Assembly (NCBI GenBank): GCA_018985235.1
Contig: JADGIG010000112.1
Coordinates: 1 to 18,482, forward strand
DNA from: Sanchytrium tribonematis
Lineage: Eukaryota; Sanchytriomycota; Sanchytriomycetes; Sanchytriales; Sanchytriaceae
Length of the DNA stretch: 18,482 bases
Direction: 5' to 3'
Below, piece after piece: positions 14,034 through 18,482 of the stretch. Both the position numbers and the translations under genes were made by a program. Within the stretch, counting starts at the first letter, position 1, and every line of letters begins with the position of its first letter. Under the pieces are notes generated by a model. That model saw only the letters and a list, made by a program, of their open reading frames with translations. It did not search any database and had not been told where the DNA came from.

Positions 14034-16344
14034 ATGGATTTTTTTGATCAGAATGAAGAAGCCCCAGAAGCGATTGATTTTCCAATCTCTCCGGAGGAAA
14101 TCGAAGACATCTTAAGGCCTGAAAGCCCTCATATATACAGTAATTATTTCAATTTATATCCTGAAGAAATTCCTAGTTTTGAGATATTGACAGCAGAAAT
14201 GCCGCTAGTGAAAATAACATTCAGTGAAAAATCCATGGAAAAGCTCGAGACAAAATCAGATTCTGCAAATGAGATTGCAGACAATCTTAAATTAATAATT
14301 GATAAAAGCTTCAAAGATTCAGATTTCGATCAAAAGGGTACCGAGAATATCGAAGAATCAAATGTGGAATCACTGCTCGATCAGATATCTCCACCTGACT
14401 CTACAATGAAATTGAAGCCAAAGTTAAATATTGATATTCCGCCTTCACCTATTGAGATGCTTCCAAGTGCAAAGCCTGGCTCAAATCTTCCTATTACGGC
14501 CAGATTATTAGAAAGAAATAGAAATTCAAGTATAACGTCCATGGCAACAAATATTAGCAACATTTTAAATAGCGAAGATAACTTTGCAATCCCCTCATTC
14601 GAAAAAGGGAATCCAACGATCTCTTGGGAAGAACTGGCGATATTTTCTGCTGAATACAAAGAGATGCTAATGAGATTATGTAGCGAGGAGTCATTCTTGG
14701 TCCCTGATAAATTTTGGACCAAGATTGTTAATATGGAATTTCCCTTTGCTCAAAGTAAGGATGGCGCGTATGAAATTTGGTGTGCCCAAGAATGCTTAAA
14801 ATCTAGAATTTTAGAAAACTGCACTAAAAATGGAAATGTCTATGCCCTTTTGAATCACGTAGTTGTTAGACTATTAACTTTTTCAAACAAATCTCAGCAA
14901 CCTAGTAGAGACGTTTTAAATTGTCTCGGTTTGTTTAGATTTTTTGCACATGTAATCATGCAAGAGAATTGGGAATGTGCGCGACTTTGCTTTCTCCCTC
15001 CCGAAAACGACGATTCTCCTACAAAAGAGAAGTCTGAACTTCAAAGTTTGTCTGAACTCTTGGTCAAAATTGTGATAAGATCGGACATGGAAACTATATT
15101 TCACAAGGCACTTTACAATGAAACTTGCCATTTATTGATTGTTTTATTAAGCAGCCAGATGCATCACGAACAAGACACAATAACTGAAATCCTTATGGGT
15201 GAAATTGACCACCGAGTGTACAACAGTTTGCTTTACAATTCATTGCATTTTTCAAATATGACATCCAGTGGAATACTAGGTTATTTTACTTCCGGTACTT
15301 CCATTGTGGACTATTCGAATAGGTTGAGTTGCCAATTGTTTTTGCTTTTGATCCAAAATAATGTTTTTATCCTTCATGAATTAAATCTGGACTTTGGTAT
15401 GCTCTACAACAGTATCAAACACATCCAAGATTATGAATTGTTAATAACTTTACTTTTTCTCGTCATTTCACATTCGAAAGATTTTACAGGGTACATTATG
15501 TCAAAAGCTGATCCGGAGTCATTTATACTGCCAGTTTTGCAATGCATGTATTCGAATTTGCGGAAAAAATGTCATGCTTCAAAATTTTATGTCCCCTCCA
15601 TCCTGTTATTTTTAATGAGCCAAGACAAAGTTTATCTAGGACAACTTCAAAATGCTAAAGTCGGCACTCCAGAATGGTTTTTAGATAAAAGAATGGGAAA
15701 TACAAGCCTGCTCAATATTATATTTACTAGCTGCACTTATCTGCTTGTTTATAATGCTAGTGGTCTCAAAGATTCTTATATCCAAACAAATTGCCTTTCA
15801 ATCCTTTATAACATGGCCGTTTTCATAAAGAATCTACACCCTTATGCCGCTCAAAAGTTTGTAAGTATGTTGGAATCATTTTTCAAAAAATTCATTCGAT
15901 CCAGTGAAGAGGAAGAAAAAGCTGCGCTAAAAAGTATTATTTTATGTTTAATTCAAATTATTAACGGACTAATTTCTACAAACATTCAACAAAATCCGCA
16001 TATTGTTTATGTGTTGATTCAAAAACTGAATTTTGTAGAGGCAATGTCGCAACATGAAGAATTTGAACCTTACTTTCACAATATATCAACAGTACTTGCT
16101 TTTAATATAGGTTGCTCATATGCTTGATGACTTTATAAATAGTGATAATCTCAACGATCCTGAGCAATTATTTTCAATGGTTGAAAATGAATTGCGGAAA
16201 CCTATAAAATTGGAAGATTGTCCTATTCTCCAATTAACTTGTTCAATTGAATACGAATTTTTTCTTCCTCACATATGGGCGGAAATAGTCGAATACCCTT
16301 TAATATATTGGGGAATTGGCAACCCATATGAGATTTTCGAATAA
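14034..16344 (+). CDS. DYM: Dymeclin (Golgi-associated), two exons, with long acidic N-terminal extension
   Basis: Dymeclin is a Golgi-associated protein involved in trafficking and Golgi organisation. The coding sequence is join(14034..16091, 16111..16344), 763 residues. Residues from about 196 follow the family: FWTKIVNMEFPF near the start, then a helical body. The hallmark is SYIQTNCLSILYNMAVFIKNLHPYAAQKFVSM, followed by NPHIVYVLIQ. The first frame ends too early, after AFNIGCSYA. Removing a 19-nt intron continues into a segment ending YEFFLPHIWAEIVEYPLIYW, which matches the family's closing EFFIPYVW...YW block. Residues 1-195 are acidic, Ser/Pro-rich and have several S-P sites; they are absent from human dymeclin, whose myristoylated MGANSS start is also missing. 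The stop is in AATAAA (16340-16345). EEF1AKMT1 begins 19 nt later. Confidence 0.9.
16092..16110 (+). other. DYM: 19-nt spliceosomal intron in Dymeclin
   Basis: The sequence is GTACTTGCTTTTAATATAG: GT-AG ends, TTTTAAT before the acceptor, phase 0 (between ACA and GTT). Retention leads to a stop after 11 further codons. Excision links NIST to VAHMLDDF and the conserved dymeclin C-terminus. Confidence 0.87.
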
Positions 16345-16345
16345 A
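16340..16345 (+). terminator. AATAAA containing the Dymeclin stop codon
   Basis: The stop TAA (16342-16344) is the core of AATAAA. It lies 19 nt before the next gene's chosen ATG. Confidence 0.55.
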
Positions 16346-16363
16346 ATTTTCCCCTTAATTCCC

Positions 16364-16981
16364 ATGGAGGAACTCTCAGCAGAAGCACGCGCTGCATTGT
16401 GTGAATTTCTTGCAGAAGAGCAGCAGTACATTGACCAGTTTGAGCAATTAAAATCGAATTCAGAAAAGTTGTTCACTATGAAAGTTTTTAAAGAAAATTG
16501 GCAATTGTCGCAATTTTGGTATGACGACAAAACTGCTTCCACTTTAGCCAATGAAGCAATTCGCTTAGTTGGAATCATAGGTTTTGTATCTTCTCCAACC
16601 GCTTATGTAAAATACAAATCATTGACAAGTAAGCCAGCTGTTTTATTTGAATTTGATGAAAGATTCGCTTGCTATGACGAATTTGTGCATTTTGATTACA
16701 ATGATCCTTATAATGTAGATTTGAAATTACACAATCATTTTGATGTCTTAGTAGTTGACCCTCCATTTTTGTCTGAAGAATGTTTGCTAAAAACTTGGAA
16801 ATTTGTGAAAATTTTGGGTAGTCTAGAATGCAAAGTTATATTATGTACTGGAAAAACTATGGAAAAACATTTACTGAAATTGGGTTTTCAGGAAACTAAA
16901 TTCAAGCCTATGCACGAAAAAGAAAGGCTTTCCAATGACTTTGGTTGCTTTATCAACTATGAGAGTGAAAATTTGAAGTAA
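16364..16981 (+). CDS. EFM5: protein-lysine methyltransferase EEF1AKMT1/Efm5 (N6AMT2)
   Basis: This family methylates a lysine of translation elongation factor eEF1A in the cytosol. The 205-residue product opens with LSAEARAALCEFLAEEQ, as in human EEF1AKMT1 (LSAHALAALQEFYAEQ). ENWQLSQFWYDDKTA is the family hallmark. VLFEFDERFACYDEFVHFDYNDP, the catalytic DPPF (132-135) in VVDPPFLSEECL, VILCTGKTME and FINYES follow. The active motif is DPPF instead of the family's usual DPPY, a tolerated aromatic swap. The frame is open to an ATG at 16328 inside the Dymeclin gene, but ATG 16364 gives the family's normal N-terminus. The stop lies in AGTAAA rather than AATAAA. Confidence 0.92.
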   Translation: MEELSAEARAALCEFLAEEQQYIDQFEQLKSNSEKLFTMKVFKENWQLSQFWYDDKTASTLANEAIRLVGIIGFVSSPTAYVKYKSLTSKPAVLFEFDERFACYDEFVHFDYNDPYNVDLKLHNHFDVLVVDPPFLSEECLLKTWKFVKILGSLECKVILCTGKTMEKHLLKLGFQETKFKPMHEKERLSNDFGCFINYESENLK

Positions 16982-17007
16982 ATTTATTTAAAATGTATTG
17001 ATTAATT

Positions 17008-18482
17008 TCAATTGAGCAATTCTGAAAAGTAAGTGTCCCCGGCCATTATGTTTTTATATATATTTTGATATAATGACATTGTAAAAACTGGAAGTATTTT
17101 GCTTCGAATAGCCACCACAGTTTGATTCAGCGACATTCCATTATAAGCCGTTTCGCCGTGGACTAGTTCGTACAGTAGAATGCCAAAACTATACATATCA
17201 TCTAATTCTGAATATCTGTAGCTATTTCCCTTGTCAAATTGACAAATTACGCTATCACTCAAGTATCGTGCATACAATGGTTGCTCTGGATCACTTTGAG
17301 ACAGAAAAGGCTGAATTCTCAAATCCCCAATAATTATGTCAATTGTTTCGCCTGCTACCAGTTTCTTGATAAAAATAGAATGAAGGCCCAGATTGCCATG
17401 ACATCGTTTTTTAGCATGGATGGCTGTCATTCCTACAACTATTTGATTGACTATAGTCTGAATTTCTTTTTGATAATCTAAAATTGGAAGCATATTTGTA
17501 GAAGGGTTTAAAAACCATTCATGTAGAGTCATTTGATATTTCTCAAAAATCAAAATATTTTTGTTCGGTGCTTGTGAAAAGCCACAAATTTGATGTACTC
17601 TCTGAACTCCTCTTAAATTGCAATACAACTCCATTTCTTTTAAAAAATAGGACTCGCTTGACGAGTCTATACTTTTAAGTATTACAAATTTGTAAGGATT
17701 GTGGTCGTCGCTTTGGAGTAGCTTCCCACTTTTAATTTCAATACTGCCTCTCGTAGTAATTCTTTCCATCGGCTTGATATCTTGTAAGGAAATTTTGTAT
17801 GCCTCATATCTTTTCAATATATTCGCTGTTGGCACAATAGATACTTTATTTATAGCGTTGCGACCTAGTGATTGCTTCGCCCAAAGAATCAAAAATATTA
17901 TAATAGTTACTACAAATGCTGACGCGGTAGCTAATACGACAAATATAGGTGTCGGGAGTCCAAATGACTCTGATGCTTGCGATACTGCTTTAGTCTGTGT
18001 CAAAGAAAAGTGTATAGAAACTGAAACTGTGTTGTTTTCTGAAAGTGTTTGAGTATTAGTGAGGATCAAATTCTCCAATAAATTTGAAGACAAATCCGAC
18101 GAGTAAAATTGACCACCCAACCTCGAATTTGAAGTAGAAATGGAGCCAGAGTTCAAAGTTTTAAGAATGGCTGTGGCATGTGCAGTATTATAACTTGCCG
18201 TATCCTGTAGACTATTTGCATTAGTCAGATAAGAAGTGGCATTATCATCACTACAGAGATGGTAAATATTTAATAAATCCAATTGACTGATATAGTGGTA
18301 ATGATGGACATGAGAAACGTTGTTTAATTGTGTTGCTTGCTGTTCATCAATTAAATGAGAAACAGTAGTTCGGTCTTCGATATAATTTGTTAAAGTTTTG
18401 CTAGTCCAATGGCAGGGTTCGGTAGAATTTTCTTGAACTGTTATGGTGGTACTATTAGAATTGATAAATGTAGCAGAATCTG
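17008..18482 (-). CDS. single-pass receptor-like pseudokinase (5' partial)
   Basis: The frame is open from the window end to TGA 17008-17010, giving 490 visible residues; the start lies beyond the window. The outer part (18480 to about 17955) is Ser/Thr/Asn-rich with about five N-glycosylation sequons (NST, NST, NVS, NAT, NNT). One TM helix follows (about 17952-17877), with a positively charged inner flank. The rest is a protein-kinase fold: FVILKS keeps the ATP-site Lys, and ELDDMYSFGILLYELVHGETAY matches the DxWSxGxxLxEL region. The catalytic HRDLKxxN is HGNLGLHS (17400 down) and DFG is DLR (about 17325 down), so phosphotransfer is unlikely. HGN occurs in known pseudokinases such as the JAK JH2 domain. 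No glycine loop is clear. AATAAA lies 20 nt after the stop. Ligand and partners unknown. Confidence 0.78.
   Translation of the reverse strand, partial: DSATFINSNSTTITVQENSTEPCHWTSKTLTNYIEDRTTVSHLIDEQQATQLNNVSHVHHYHYISQLDLLNIYHLCSDDNATSYLTNANSLQDTASYNTAHATAILKTLNSGSISTSNSRLGGQFYSSDLSSNLLENLILTNTQTLSENNTVSVSIHFSLTQTKAVSQASESFGLPTPIFVVLATASAFVVTIIIFLILWAKQSLGRNAINKVSIVPTANILKRYEAYKISLQDIKPMERITTRGSIEIKSGKLLQSDDHNPYKFVILKSIDSSSESYFLKEMELYCNLRGVQRVHQICGFSQAPNKNILIFEKYQMTLHEWFLNPSTNMLPILDYQKEIQTIVNQIVVGMTAIHAKKRCHGNLGLHSIFIKKLVAGETIDIIIGDLRIQPFLSQSDPEQPLYARYLSDSVICQFDKGNSYRYSELDDMYSFGILLYELVHGETAYNGMSLNQTVVAIRSKILPVFTMSLYQNIYKNIMAGDTYFSELLN

Noticed and set aside
16091-16130. Programmed frameshift or sequencing error in Dymeclin instead of an intron
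   Set aside because: A 19-nt GT-AG segment removes the problem exactly, and the same length recurs in two other genes.
17699-18052. 117-residue plus-strand ORF
   Set aside because: It is opposite the TM and juxtamembrane region of the pseudokinase, whose frame is much longer and has recognisable domains.

Overview
This window is nuclear DNA of a small-genomed eukaryote, most likely an early-diverging fungus or close relative. The Rozellomycota/Cryptomycota type is a reasonable guess but is inference. The evidence is clear AT-richness, about one gene per 1.1 kb, single-copy eukaryotic housekeeping genes, GT-AG introns, and a GPI-anchored chitin-deacetylase-like protein. Retained glutamate 5-kinase and homogentisate dioxygenase argue against a canonical, metabolically stripped microsporidian. 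I saw no mobile elements, CRISPR arrays, rRNA or convincing tRNA genes.

Layout. 1-772: 3' end of a SPATA20/YyaL-type gene and a small Cys-rich ORF. 984-2634 (+): glutamate 5-kinase and TSR2. 2637-5137 (-): homogentisate 1,2-dioxygenase (one intron) and an equilibrative nucleoside transporter. 5267-7054 (+): a CKAP2-like helical protein and a degenerate polysaccharide deacetylase (one intron). 7071-10854 (-): UMP/CMP kinase, a Sec2/Rabin8-type Rab GEF and Mex67/NXF. 11002-12901 (+): GPAA1 (one intron). 12904-13461 (-): GLTP-domain protein. 13636-16981 (+): AN1 zinc finger, Dymeclin (one intron) and EEF1AKMT1/Efm5. 17008-end (-): a transmembrane receptor-like pseudokinase, 5' incomplete. No gene-free stretch exceeds about 215 bp.

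The most notable signal is gene architecture. Three unrelated genes are each interrupted by a GT-AG intron of exactly 19 nt, and a fourth by one of 31 nt. Removing each restores the reading frame and, most clearly in HGD and Dymeclin, the known protein family sequence. At about nine of the 17 gene 3' ends the stop codon TAA overlaps or lies inside an AATAAA poly(A) signal. Convergent genes can be separated by only 2 bp, and one pair shares a perfect AATAAATTTATT palindrome that carries both stops and both poly(A) signals.

Several genes belong to the secretory and surface pathway: GPAA1 (GPI attachment), a GPI-anchored CE4-like protein, Dymeclin (Golgi), Sec2-type GEF (exocytosis), GLTP, and a receptor-like pseudokinase. 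I see no evidence that they are co-regulated. Gene identities come from reading motifs; no database search was run.
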